From assembly GCA_039180865.1 (NCBI GenBank), contig JBCDCZ010000067.1, positions 1 to 17,481 of the forward strand: a stretch of 17,481 bases of DNA, read 5' to 3'. Shown here piece by piece: positions 7,808 through 14,272 of this stretch (position 1 is its first letter; every line of letters starts with the position of its first letter). The translations under genes and the position numbers were made by a program. The notes below the pieces were generated by a model. The model was not told the origin of the DNA and did no database searches. It worked only from the letters and a program-made list of their open reading frames with translations. Origin of the DNA: JBCDCU01 sp039180865 (GTDB lineage Bacteria; Pseudomonadota; Alphaproteobacteria; Rhizobiales; JACESI01).

Positions 7808-8401
7808 ATGACATCTGCCGCTCAGAACACAAAGGACGCTCTTGTCGCGACCGCCCATCGCCTCTTCGCCGAACGCGGCTATGACGGTGTTTCGATTGCT
7901 GAAATTGCCGGCACGCTTGGGATCACAAAGCAAGCCCTCCTGCACCATTTCGGCAGCAAGGAAAAACTCTACGGGCTTGTTCTCGAGGATCTTTCAAAAC
8001 GGTTTGACGCTATCGTCCAGCCTCACCTCAAAGCCGAACGGCCTGCCAGGGAGCAGTTTCTTGCAATCCTTGGAGACCTCTATCGCCATATGAACGCAGA
8101 GAAGCATGACGCACGGCTCATTGTGCGGGAACTTCTCGACAACCAGCCGCGTATTGCTGAAAAGCAGAGATGGTATCTGAGGCCATTTCTCGAAACGCTC
8201 AGTGATCTGATGCGACAGATCCCGGAAGGCGATGGGCTTTCCAAGACCGAGGCCTTTGCGCGGACGTTCCAGATCGTCGGGGCGGTCAATTATTTCGCGA
8301 TCTCTGATCCGACGCTGAAAAAGATGCTCGGAGACGAAGCTTACGCGGATGTCGAAAGCCGCTTTCTTGGTCAATTAGAGGCGTTGTTCCTGAAACCTTG
8401 A
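7808..8401 (+). CDS. TetR family transcriptional regulator
   Basis: The product of 197 residues carries an N-terminal TetR DNA-binding domain at about residues 5-52, with the helix-turn-helix GVSIAEIAGTLGITKQALLHH followed by FGSKEKLYGLVLEDL. The C-terminal part is the variable ligand-binding domain. ATG 7808 is chosen because it begins the usual short leader before the helix-turn-helix; an in-frame TTG at 7781 would run out of the second palindrome and is less likely. No strong ribosome binding site is visible before 7808. The gene is divergent from the Rieske oxygenase and shares two operator-like dyads with it, so it is probably a local repressor released by the substrate or an early intermediate. 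It ends six bases from the converging LysE-type gene. Confidence 0.9.
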   Translation: MTSAAQNTKDALVATAHRLFAERGYDGVSIAEIAGTLGITKQALLHHFGSKEKLYGLVLEDLSKRFDAIVQPHLKAERPAREQFLAILGDLYRHMNAEKHDARLIVRELLDNQPRIAEKQRWYLRPFLETLSDLMRQIPEGDGLSKTEAFARTFQIVGAVNYFAISDPTLKKMLGDEAYADVESRFLGQLEALFLKP

Positions 8402-8407
8402 AACCGT

Positions 8408-9034
8408 CTATCGCTCTTGCAAAGCCAGACGAGCACCGAGCGTACAATAGATCGTGCCGACAACTTTGCCCTGCCATTTCAAGACGACCGGGTTTCGGCG
8501 CAGGAAATTCCCAAGACCGCCTGCTGCCACGGAATATACGATCGTGCTGAAGAAACCGATGAGTGCGAACAGAACGCCGAGGATCGTCAATTGTGCAAAA
8601 ACGAAACCGTTCTCCGGCTCGACAAATTGCGGCAGGAACGCAAGAAAGAATAGTGCGGTTTTAGGGTTTAGAACCTCAGCAAGGATTGCCTGTCGAAACG
8701 CCTGAGGCGCAGTGATCGGAACCCGTCCCTGGCCTAGATCGACGGGAACCTTTTCAAGAATCGCTTTGACCCCAAGATAGATGAGATATCCCGCGCCCAA
8801 ATACTTCACGATGCTGAAAAGGGTCGCGGAAGCGGCAATGATCGCCGAAATCCCGATCACAGCCATAACGGTATGGATGATATCTCCCGCGGTGATCCCA
8901 GCGCCTGTGGCGATCCCGACTTTTGTCCCGGACGTTGTCGCCCTTGCGACTGTCAGGAGTGTGGCGGGGCCCGGAATAAAAACAAACCCGAGTACGATCA
9001 GCGAATACGCGATCAGAGTTGCCGTGTCGATCAT
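8408..9034 (-). CDS. LysE/RhtB family transporter (amino acid or small-metabolite exporter)
   Basis: This inner-membrane protein of 208 residues has about six hydrophobic segments. Family marks are FIPGPATLLTVARATTSG near residues 20-37, YLGAGYLIYLGVKAI near 80 and EVLNPKTALFFLAFLPQF near 120-137. LysE/RhtB proteins export amino acids such as lysine, homoserine or threonine, or related metabolites. ATG 9034 is chosen because GGAGG lies five bases upstream; the frame extends further to 9073 but without support. The gene converges with TetR on one side. It is divergent from the PhnB-like gene across 246 bp (9035-9280), where no convincing operator or small gene was seen. Its link to the catabolic neighbours is unclear. 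Confidence 0.88.
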   Translation of the reverse strand: MIDTATLIAYSLIVLGFVFIPGPATLLTVARATTSGTKVGIATGAGITAGDIIHTVMAVIGISAIIAASATLFSIVKYLGAGYLIYLGVKAILEKVPVDLGQGRVPITAPQAFRQAILAEVLNPKTALFFLAFLPQFVEPENGFVFAQLTILGVLFALIGFFSTIVYSVAAGGLGNFLRRNPVVLKWQGKVVGTIYCTLGARLALQER

Positions 9035-9280
9035 ACCGTCCTCCAATACCACAAAGCGTGAAAAGCAATGCACGGGAGATAGGGAAACGCAAGATCTCTT
9101 CGTCTTGTCTTGTGATGGCCCGTTTTGTGATGCGGATAGGTGCCCTGATCAACGACACCTCGCGCCGCAAACAACCGGATCATACCGAGCGCGGCACGGA
9201 ACAGATGTGTTATTGTAGTGCGGGTTTTAGCGACGAAGCCCACATTTCATCGGACCCCATCTGCCAACAAGGATGATCCC

Positions 9281-9760
9281 ATGACCATTCCACCCATTAG
9301 AAACTGTTTGATGTATGATCGCGAGGCCGAAGCTGCGGCACAATTTTACGCCGAAACCTTCCCCAACAGCTCGGTTGATACCCTTTACCGCGCTCCGAGT
9401 GACAACCCTTCCGGCCAAGCTGGTGATGTGCTTGCCGTCGAATTCACGGTTCTTGGCATTCCCTGTATCGGTGTCAATGGTGGTTCGCAATTCAAACACA
9501 GCGAAGCGTTTTCATTTCAAATAGCTACCGACACCCAACAGGAAACGGACACCTATTGGGACGCAATCGTCACCAATGGCGGCGAAGAAAGCATGTGCGG
9601 ATGGTGTAAGGATAAGTGGGGGATTTCCTGGCAGATTACGCCCCGCACGCTGTCCGAAGCGATGGCTGCCGGCAGCGAAGAGGCAAAGCGCGCATTCGAG
9701 GCGATGATGCAGATGAAGAAGATCGATGTCGCTGCAATCGATGCCGCACGTCGTGGGTGA
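9281..9760 (+). CDS. PhnB/YjdN-like VOC superfamily protein (3-demethylubiquinone methyltransferase-like fold family)
   Basis: The product has 159 residues and belongs to the PF06983-type VOC family. It shows the paired beta-alpha motif NCLMYDREAEAAAQFYAETF at the N-terminus, then a VEFTVLGIPCIGVNGG strand region, and the signature MCGWCKDKWGISWQITPR at about residues 105-122. Despite the family's historic name, it is not a ubiquinone methyltransferase in practice, and no function is established for most members. The start at ATG 9281 (MTIPP) follows AAGGATGA; the upstream in-frame GTG-type start at 9218 has no ribosome binding site. It is a single gene, divergent from the LysE-type exporter and converging with the membrane protein gene at 9800. 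Confidence 0.82.
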   Translation: MTIPPIRNCLMYDREAEAAAQFYAETFPNSSVDTLYRAPSDNPSGQAGDVLAVEFTVLGIPCIGVNGGSQFKHSEAFSFQIATDTQQETDTYWDAIVTNGGEESMCGWCKDKWGISWQITPRTLSEAMAAGSEEAKRAFEAMMQMKKIDVAAIDAARRG

Positions 9761-9799
9761 ACCGCACCGATGCGTTCGTTATCGTCCTTGCGACAACGA

Positions 9800-10036
9800 C
9801 TATGCCCACCTGACCAATCCGATAATTGCTGACATCGCATAAAAGCCCTGCAGCGAGAGGAACGCATACCGTCTATCAATAACGGCCCATGCTGCGAAGA
9901 AACCTGATGAAACCAGGAGCAGAGCGAAGCCGAGAAACTCAAAGCCCGTATTGGATGCAATCAACAGCGCATAGAGAATTGCAAGAAACGAGCCCGCCCG
10001 TTCGCAGACCGTCGTAACGAAGACCTGCCCGGTCAT
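9800..10036 (-). CDS. Small membrane protein with three predicted helices, function unknown
   Basis: This is a hydrophobic protein of 78 residues. Three likely membrane segments are at about 14-28 (AGSFLAILYALLIAS), 33-50 and 58-75. Between the second and third is a charged turn, VIDRR. ATG 10036 overlaps the stop codon of the hydrolase gene (TGATG), so the two are translationally coupled. A longer frame to 10114 would overlap the hydrolase and is not needed. I recognise no family with certainty. The pattern of short helices with polar turns is seen in several small membrane families of unknown function. Its role with the hydrolase is unknown. Confidence 0.65.
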   Translation of the reverse strand: MTGQVFVTTVCERAGSFLAILYALLIASNTGFEFLGFALLLVSSGFFAAWAVIDRRYAFLSLQGFYAMSAIIGLVRWA

Positions 10037-10884
10037 CACGCATGCGCCCGCATGAATGAAATGAGTTTCTCGGAGATCTCTTCCGACTTGTCCTCCATCG
10101 CAAAGTGACCGCATTCCTCAATCACGTGGAGGTCAGCGCCTGGTATCGCGCCATGGAGTTTGTGAGCCCACTCGACAACCTGCCATTCATCTTCGGCACC
10201 CCAGATGATCTGAACCGGATTCTTACCGAGTTCATGGTACCGCGCGGCGACCTCATTTGTGTGTTTCGGGTCGTAGTGCATGATCTGGTGTTGAAAGAGA
10301 CTGGCCTGACCGACCGGACCTGAAATGAAACCGAGAAAGGTTTCCATCGAGGTCTCGACCATCTGTTCCTTGTTGTGGACGGCCGACAAGAGCCATTCGC
10401 GGAAATGCGCGCAATGGTCTGCATCGGGAGCATTAATTAGGCGTTCCAAACCTGCCTTCATTTGCTCGCGGGTGCGCTTCGAGGGCCAGGAATCGAAACT
10501 CACAATATCGATCAGGGTAAGCGAGCGGACGCGGTCCGGCGCGTTGAGGGAAAAAAGCGTTGCGACAGCCCCACCAATATCATGGGCGATGATGTGGAGG
10601 TCCTTGAGCCGCCATATATCGAGTAGGGCTTCCAGAACCGGCACCTGACCGGAAACCGATGTTTCCACGACAGGATCCCAGGGGCGCTCAGAGAGGCCAA
10701 AGCCAAGGAGGTCAAAGACGTGCACCTTATAGCCCGCATCGACTAAAGTCGGCAGGACGTTACGCCAGATGTAAGACGAGGACGGTGTCCCATGCATGAG
10801 GAGAACCGGGTCCCCTTCCCCGTGAACGCCATGCGCAATGCGATAACCATTGATGATGGTGTTCTGGTCGACCAGATGTGTCAT
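10036..10884 (-). CDS. Alpha/beta fold hydrolase with Asp nucleophile (dehalogenase/epoxide hydrolase-like)
   Basis: The 282-residue product has the oxyanion-hole motif HGTPSSSYIWRN at residues 31-42. The nucleophile elbow is AHDIGG with Asp102 in place of the Ser of esterases. Asp232 (GAEDEW) and His260 (CGHFAMED) probably complete the triad. Asp-nucleophile members include haloalkane and haloacetate dehalogenases and epoxide hydrolases, which go through a covalent ester intermediate. ATG 10884 follows AGGAG at about seven bases. The frame continues upstream to 11127 but would cover the divergent LysR gene start. The gene is divergent from the LysR regulator and overlaps the downstream small membrane protein gene (TGATG). 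The substrate is not predictable. Confidence 0.88.
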   Translation of the reverse strand: MTHLVDQNTIINGYRIAHGVHGEGDPVLLMHGTPSSSYIWRNVLPTLVDAGYKVHVFDLLGFGLSERPWDPVVETSVSGQVPVLEALLDIWRLKDLHIIAHDIGGAVATLFSLNAPDRVRSLTLIDIVSFDSWPSKRTREQMKAGLERLINAPDADHCAHFREWLLSAVHNKEQMVETSMETFLGFISGPVGQASLFQHQIMHYDPKHTNEVAARYHELGKNPVQIIWGAEDEWQVVEWAHKLHGAIPGADLHVIEECGHFAMEDKSEEISEKLISFMRAHA

Positions 10885-10933
10885 GTCCGTCTCCTGCCGT
10901 TCGATTGTTACGGGATAAATCGCATTTCCTGAG

Positions 10934-10972
10934 AATTGACTCCAATTGATATATTTTCTATTTTCATCGAAA
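10934..10972. promoter_or_regulatory. Candidate LysR-type sites between the hydrolase and lysR genes
   Basis: AATTG-ACTC-CAATT lies at 10934-10947, and a smaller dyad TTTC-ATC-GAAA at 10962-10972. The stretch between is AT-rich. LysR proteins bind short interrupted dyads between divergent genes, so the first palindrome is a reasonable recognition site. The arms are short and no binding is shown. Confidence 0.45.
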
Positions 10973-11005
10973 TTTGTCATATTATGAATGTGCGAAGAAG
11001 CAGAG

Positions 11006-11881
11006 ATGGCCAAACGTCTTGATATCGATTCCATGAGAGCTCTGCAGGCAATTGCGGTTTCCGGCGGTGTGACGCGGGCCGCCGATACACTTGCGCTCTC
11101 GCAATCTGCGGTGAGCCATAAGATCAAGCGGCTTGAGGGAAACCTTGACTGCGCGCTCTTGAACCGGCGGCCGGGAGGCGGCCTTTTGACCGATGCGGGG
11201 GAGCGGTTGGTCCACTATGCCGATCGCATTCTGGCGCTTCATGATGAAGCACTGTCTGCCCTGAGCAAGAACGCACTCAGTGGCAAGATCCGGCTGGGCG
11301 TTACCGACGATACGACAAGCGACGGACTTGCAGCCATTCTCGGTCGCTTTTCGAGACGTTTCCCACAGGTTGCGGTGCGCACCCATGTCAATCAGAGCAT
11401 GGTCCTGCAAAGAGAAATCGAAGACGGAACGATCGACCTCGCCGTCATGCAGGTGTTCAGCCGCGACAAGAGAGCCGACGATGTTCTGCTTTATGACGAC
11501 GGGTTATGCTGGGTTAAGGCACTCGACTTCGAGCTGCCCGCTGAAGGACCGATCCCGTTTCTTTCCTATGACGACAATTGTTTCTACAGGCACTGGATGC
11601 TTGAGCATGGATCAACAACAGGACAGCGTTTTGAGACCGTCCTGCAATGCAGCAGCCGCACAGGTATCATGGCAGCTGTTGAGGCTGGCCTCGGAGTCAC
11701 GATCCTCAACCGACGGCATGTCTCTGCGACGATGGAGATCATCGAGGGTGACCTGCCGGCACCGCCTGCGATCTCCTATGTCGTCAGAACATCACGCCGG
11801 GCCACGTCAAATGCTGTGAGATCACTGGCTGCCGAAATCGCAAAGGAGACAAGTGATACAGCCCTTTTGCGGGTCGCATAG
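11006..11881 (+). CDS. LysR family transcriptional regulator
   Basis: This 291-residue regulator has the LysR winged helix at about residues 8-65 (GGVTRAADTLALSQSAVSHK, then IKRLEGNLDCALLNRR) and a two-lobed substrate-binding domain from about residue 90 (GKIRLGVTDDTTSDGLAAIL). ATG 11006 (MAKRLD) is preferred because it gives the usual short leader and has AAGAAG-like purines upstream. ATG 10988 would add six residues and has no ribosome binding site. It is divergent from the Asp-nucleophile hydrolase, the classic LysR arrangement, so it likely activates that operon in response to a small ligand. The 135 bp after the gene (11882-12016) hold no gene and no clear terminator. Confidence 0.9.
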   Translation: MAKRLDIDSMRALQAIAVSGGVTRAADTLALSQSAVSHKIKRLEGNLDCALLNRRPGGGLLTDAGERLVHYADRILALHDEALSALSKNALSGKIRLGVTDDTTSDGLAAILGRFSRRFPQVAVRTHVNQSMVLQREIEDGTIDLAVMQVFSRDKRADDVLLYDDGLCWVKALDFELPAEGPIPFLSYDDNCFYRHWMLEHGSTTGQRFETVLQCSSRTGIMAAVEAGLGVTILNRRHVSATMEIIEGDLPAPPAISYVVRTSRRATSNAVRSLAAEIAKETSDTALLRVA

Positions 11882-12016
11882 CACCAAAGACTCGGCCTCC
11901 TGACACTTTCCGACATACGCTGAAACCCTGTCAGCATTTGCGTTCGTTGACTTCGGAACCAGCCCACCCCTAGTCTCCCCTCATCGCCTTAGTCGCAATT
12001 TCAGGGGCTCTTTGGC

Positions 12017-12343
12017 ATGGCAAGATTGTTCATATACTCGGCCGCATGTGCTTTCGCTGTGGCGCTCTTCTTCGGATTTAATATCAGCACAAAGACATCC
12101 GGTGACAGGACCACGATGACTGTTGGCTTCAGTAAAGCCTATGCAATCAATCGTGGTCAGGCTCGAAGGACTGCTCGGCGCACAGCCCGCAGGACGACGC
12201 GCAGGGTCAACCGGAGGCATGATTACATTCGTTCGCTTCCGGCGGGCTGCGTCTGGCGTCCGCCATACCATTTCTGCTCTGGCATCTATTACCGACCCAC
12301 TGTCGTTGATGGGGTAAACGTCTTTATCGTGGTGACACCATGA
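12017..12343 (+). CDS. Small secreted or membrane-anchored protein with Arg-rich repeat
   Basis: The protein has 108 residues. Residues 5-22 are hydrophobic (FIYSAACAFAVALFFGFN). AYA at 41-43 could be a cleavage site before INRGQ, as in other alphaproteobacterial proteins of this look. A basic tract of RRTA-like units lies at about 50-67 (ARRTARRTARRTTRRVNRR). The C-terminal part has Cys78 and Cys87 around aromatic residues (CVWRPPYHFC), ending in a YYRPTVVDGVNVF strand-like segment. The ATG follows AGGGG at nine bases. Its TGA overlaps the next ATG (ATGA), so the pair is co-translated. Function is unknown. The basic tract could bind acidic envelope polymers or nucleic acid, which is speculation. 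Confidence 0.75.
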   Translation: MARLFIYSAACAFAVALFFGFNISTKTSGDRTTMTVGFSKAYAINRGQARRTARRTARRTTRRVNRRHDYIRSLPAGCVWRPPYHFCSGIYYRPTVVDGVNVFIVVTP

Positions 12344-12729
12344 AACAGATCCTGATCGCCGTTTTCGCTTTATTTCTCGTTGGGACTGGCGCGCATGCCG
12401 CATCAATCCTGGAAGCTTGCGAAGCTGACATCACGACCTATTGCAGCAGTGTCGAATCCGGCCACGGTCGGATTTCAGCGTGCCTATACGCGCACGAAGA
12501 CAAGGTTTCTGAAGCGTGCGATGCCGCAACCACGGAAGTATCGGACGTTATCGATATCTTCTTTTCACGCTTGAGAGAGGTCAGCATCGCTTGCGGCGAT
12601 GACGTTCAAAAACACTGCTCCGGTGTTGAAGTCGGGAGCGGACGCATGATTTCCTGCCTGCGCGCAGAAGCCAGCATTACTGAGCAATGCAAATCAGTGA
12701 TCGACACAATCGGGCACCCGGAAAACTGA
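12340..12729 (+). CDS. Secreted Cys-rich repeat protein (two four-Cys units)
   Basis: The product has 129 residues and a signal peptide at 1-20 (MKQILIAVFALFLVGTGAHA). The mature part has eight Cys in two units. Unit one is at 27, 35, 48 and 60, with spacing C-x7-C-x12-C-x11-C. Unit two is at 85, 93, 106 and 117, with spacing C-x7-C-x12-C-x10-C. The shared motif around the third Cys is GxGR(I/M)xxCL. This matches the Cys-rich repeat known from the animal Golgi protein GLG1 (PF00839-type), also found in bacterial secreted proteins. The Cys residues probably form disulfides in the periplasm. The start overlaps the Arg-rich gene's stop (ATGA). Partner function for the two proteins is inferred from coupling only. 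It converges with the TetR gene 16 bp away. Confidence 0.82.
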   Translation: MKQILIAVFALFLVGTGAHAASILEACEADITTYCSSVESGHGRISACLYAHEDKVSEACDAATTEVSDVIDIFFSRLREVSIACGDDVQKHCSGVEVGSGRMISCLRAEASITEQCKSVIDTIGHPEN

Positions 12730-12745
12730 AGCGGCCTCTGCGGAT

Positions 12746-13297
12746 TCAATCCCGATAAAGCGCTTTGATCTGGTTAAAAGGTGCGCGGGACTTTTGGATC
12801 CTGCCGACTATCCAGGCACCCTGGATCTGCGTGAGGAGGCATTCGGCCCAATCCCGTGGGTGTTTGGTATCAAGCCGTTCGGCATGGGCAGAAATCTCTT
12901 CAACCCAGCTTTCGAAGATCTCTTCGACGGTTGCGTGCAATTCCGGGTTTTCCGGTGTCACCTCGAGCGCAACGGTTGTAATCGGGCAGCCTTGCGTCCA
13001 CCCGGACCCCTCGAACCAGTCCGCCACACTGTCGAGAAGCGCGCAAGCAGCCTCGTTGGGTGTCTTCGCATCACCGATCCAGCCCGCCGTTTTGCGCGCC
13101 ACGTAATCCCCGGAAAAGGTGAGCGCTACCTTTGCAAGTTCCTCCTTGCCCCCGGGGAAATGGTGATAGAAAGAGCCCTTCGGAGCTTGCGATTTTTCGA
13201 TGAGCTCATTCAAGCCGACGGCACTGTAACCCCTTTGCTGAAACAGGAGAGCGGCAGTCTCGATAAAGCGTTGGCGGGCATCTGATGAACGCGGCAT
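12746..13297 (-). CDS. TetR family transcriptional regulator (YxaF/LmrA-like)
   Basis: The 183-residue product has the N-terminal TetR helix-turn-helix domain at about residues 8-55, with GYSAVGLNELIEKSQAPKGS and FYHHFPGGKEEL. The phrase APKGSFYHHFPGGKEEL is typical of the LmrA/YxaF subgroup. The C-terminal half (about 80-180) is the ligand-binding part, with SGWTQGCPITTVALE seen in that subgroup. It starts at ATG 13297 and is divergent from the Ser hydrolase across a region with a 44-bp dyad and a second smaller palindrome. It is therefore most likely a repressor of the hydrolase gene and of itself. The inducer is unknown; subgroup members respond to flavonoids, drugs or aromatics (family knowledge). 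Confidence 0.9.
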   Translation of the reverse strand: MPRSSDARQRFIETAALLFQQRGYSAVGLNELIEKSQAPKGSFYHHFPGGKEELAKVALTFSGDYVARKTAGWIGDAKTPNEAACALLDSVADWFEGSGWTQGCPITTVALEVTPENPELHATVEEIFESWVEEISAHAERLDTKHPRDWAECLLTQIQGAWIVGRIQKSRAPFNQIKALYRD

Positions 13298-13304
13298 AAA
13301 TCAT

Positions 13305-13359
13305 CTATAGACTTTCTATGGCGATTGGTCTAGAGAGATCTCTATGTCAATCACCATAG
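13305..13359. promoter_or_regulatory. Long TetR operator region: 44-bp imperfect dyad plus adjacent small palindrome
   Basis: CTATGGCGATTG at 13316-13327 pairs with CAATCACCATAG at 13348-13359 with one mismatch. Inside it, TAGAGA at 13331-13336 pairs with TCTCTA at 13339-13344 around the same centre (13337.5). The two 21-bp half-elements agree at 17 positions. A further palindrome, ATAGA-CTT-TCTAT, lies at 13307-13319 next to the TetR start. The pattern suggests an extended or cooperative TetR binding region controlling both divergent genes. Binding is inferred. Confidence 0.75.
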
Positions 13360-13371
13360 AATGGAACTCGG

Positions 13372-14229
13372 ATGTCTGACGGAATAACTCCTGAGGAAGT
13401 GGAAGTCCGTGTCGGGGCCGCGCATATCAGCGGCCGACTCTTTAAGACAACAGAAAATCCGGAGCGCGCCATCGTGCTCCACCCCGCGACCGGCGTCTCG
13501 CAGAAATTCTATTCCGACTTCGCGCTTTGGCTTGCCGAAGCGCGCAATGCCGCTGTGCTCACTTACGATTATCGCGGCATGGGAATGAGCCGGGGCGATC
13601 ATCCGATACGCTCTGTCGAGATCAAGATGTCGGACTGGGGCATTGAAGACCAGAATGCGGCGCTCAACTATGTCTGCACCCGCTTTCCGGATCTACCGAT
13701 CTGGGTCGTCGGACATTCGCTGGGCGGCATGTATCTGCGCTGGCATGAGAGTATTGGCCGCGTCGAACGGGTGATTACCGTTTGTAGCGGTCCCGCCTAT
13801 TTCCTGAAACATCCATGGTCCTACATGCCGGCTGTGATCTGGTTCTGGTTTATTGGCGGTCCGCTTTTCACGAGGCTTAAAGGCTATATGCCGGGCAAGC
13901 TCACAGGTCTTGGTTCTGATCTTCCGGCGAGCGTTTACTGGCAATGGCGGCGCTTCTGCCTATCGCGCAGCTTTTATTGGAAACATCTTGGAAGCGCCTC
14001 GTCGAACCCGCCGCCCCTGCCCGAAAGCTGCCACATGAGGGCTGTCAGCATGGCTGACGACAAGACAGTCACGCCAGCAATGGTGTCGGCACTGCAGACG
14101 CTCTATGAAGGCCATAAGATAGATTTTCAGCACGTTCTGCCGTCCGATTTCGGGCTTTCGCGGATCGGCCATATTCGGGTGTTCTCCAAGAGGAACGCCG
14201 CAACCTGGCCCGCCTTGATTGCGTGTTAG
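13372..14229 (+). CDS. Alpha/beta hydrolase with Ser nucleophile (COG4757-like)
   Basis: The product has 285 residues. Visible marks are LHPATGVSQKFY near residue 36 (oxyanion-side loop), TYDYRGMGMSRG near 64-75 and the nucleophile elbow GHSLGGMYLRW near 114-124. Ser is the nucleophile. The C-terminal His is probably in SRIGHIRVF (about 262-270), and an Asp in MADDKTVT (about 228-235) may complete the triad. The overall pattern fits the COG4757 predicted hydrolases, for which no firm substrate is known. ATG 13372 lies 13 bp past the dyad; a ribosome binding site is weak (GGAACTCGG). It is divergent from the TetR regulator, which probably represses it. The gene is followed by a hairpin and converges with the second Rieske gene. 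Confidence 0.85.
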   Translation: MSDGITPEEVEVRVGAAHISGRLFKTTENPERAIVLHPATGVSQKFYSDFALWLAEARNAAVLTYDYRGMGMSRGDHPIRSVEIKMSDWGIEDQNAALNYVCTRFPDLPIWVVGHSLGGMYLRWHESIGRVERVITVCSGPAYFLKHPWSYMPAVIWFWFIGGPLFTRLKGYMPGKLTGLGSDLPASVYWQWRRFCLSRSFYWKHLGSASSNPPPLPESCHMRAVSMADDKTVTPAMVSALQTLYEGHKIDFQHVLPSDFGLSRIGHIRVFSKRNAATWPALIAC

Positions 14230-14239
14230 ATCTGCGCGT

Positions 14240-14264
14240 CGGCGTTCCAATATATTGAACGCCG
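14240..14264. terminator. Stem-loop between converging hydrolase and Rieske genes, probable bidirectional terminator
   Basis: CGGCGTTC at 14240-14247 pairs perfectly with GAACGCCG at 14257-14264 around a nine-base AT-rich loop. The 43-bp gap between two converging genes is where a shared terminator is expected. On plus, the downstream CCCCGCCTTTATT is only weakly T-rich. Confidence 0.5.
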
Positions 14265-14272
14265 CCCCGCCT

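Noticed and set aside
9035..9280. A small gene in the gap between LysE-type and PhnB-like genes
   Set aside because: Short frames on both strands are unconvincing, lacking a ribosome site and family features; the frame at 9031-9243 overlaps the LysE gene start.
10885..11127. N-terminal extension of the Asp-nucleophile hydrolase up to 11127
   Set aside because: The added residues are not hydrolase-like and overlap the divergent LysR gene and its promoter; ATG 10884 has AGGAG upstream.
12160..12230. Nucleotide repeat or CRISPR-like array in the Arg-rich gene
   Set aside because: The repetition is short, imperfect and explained by the Arg-Thr-Ala codons of the coding sequence; no spacer structure.
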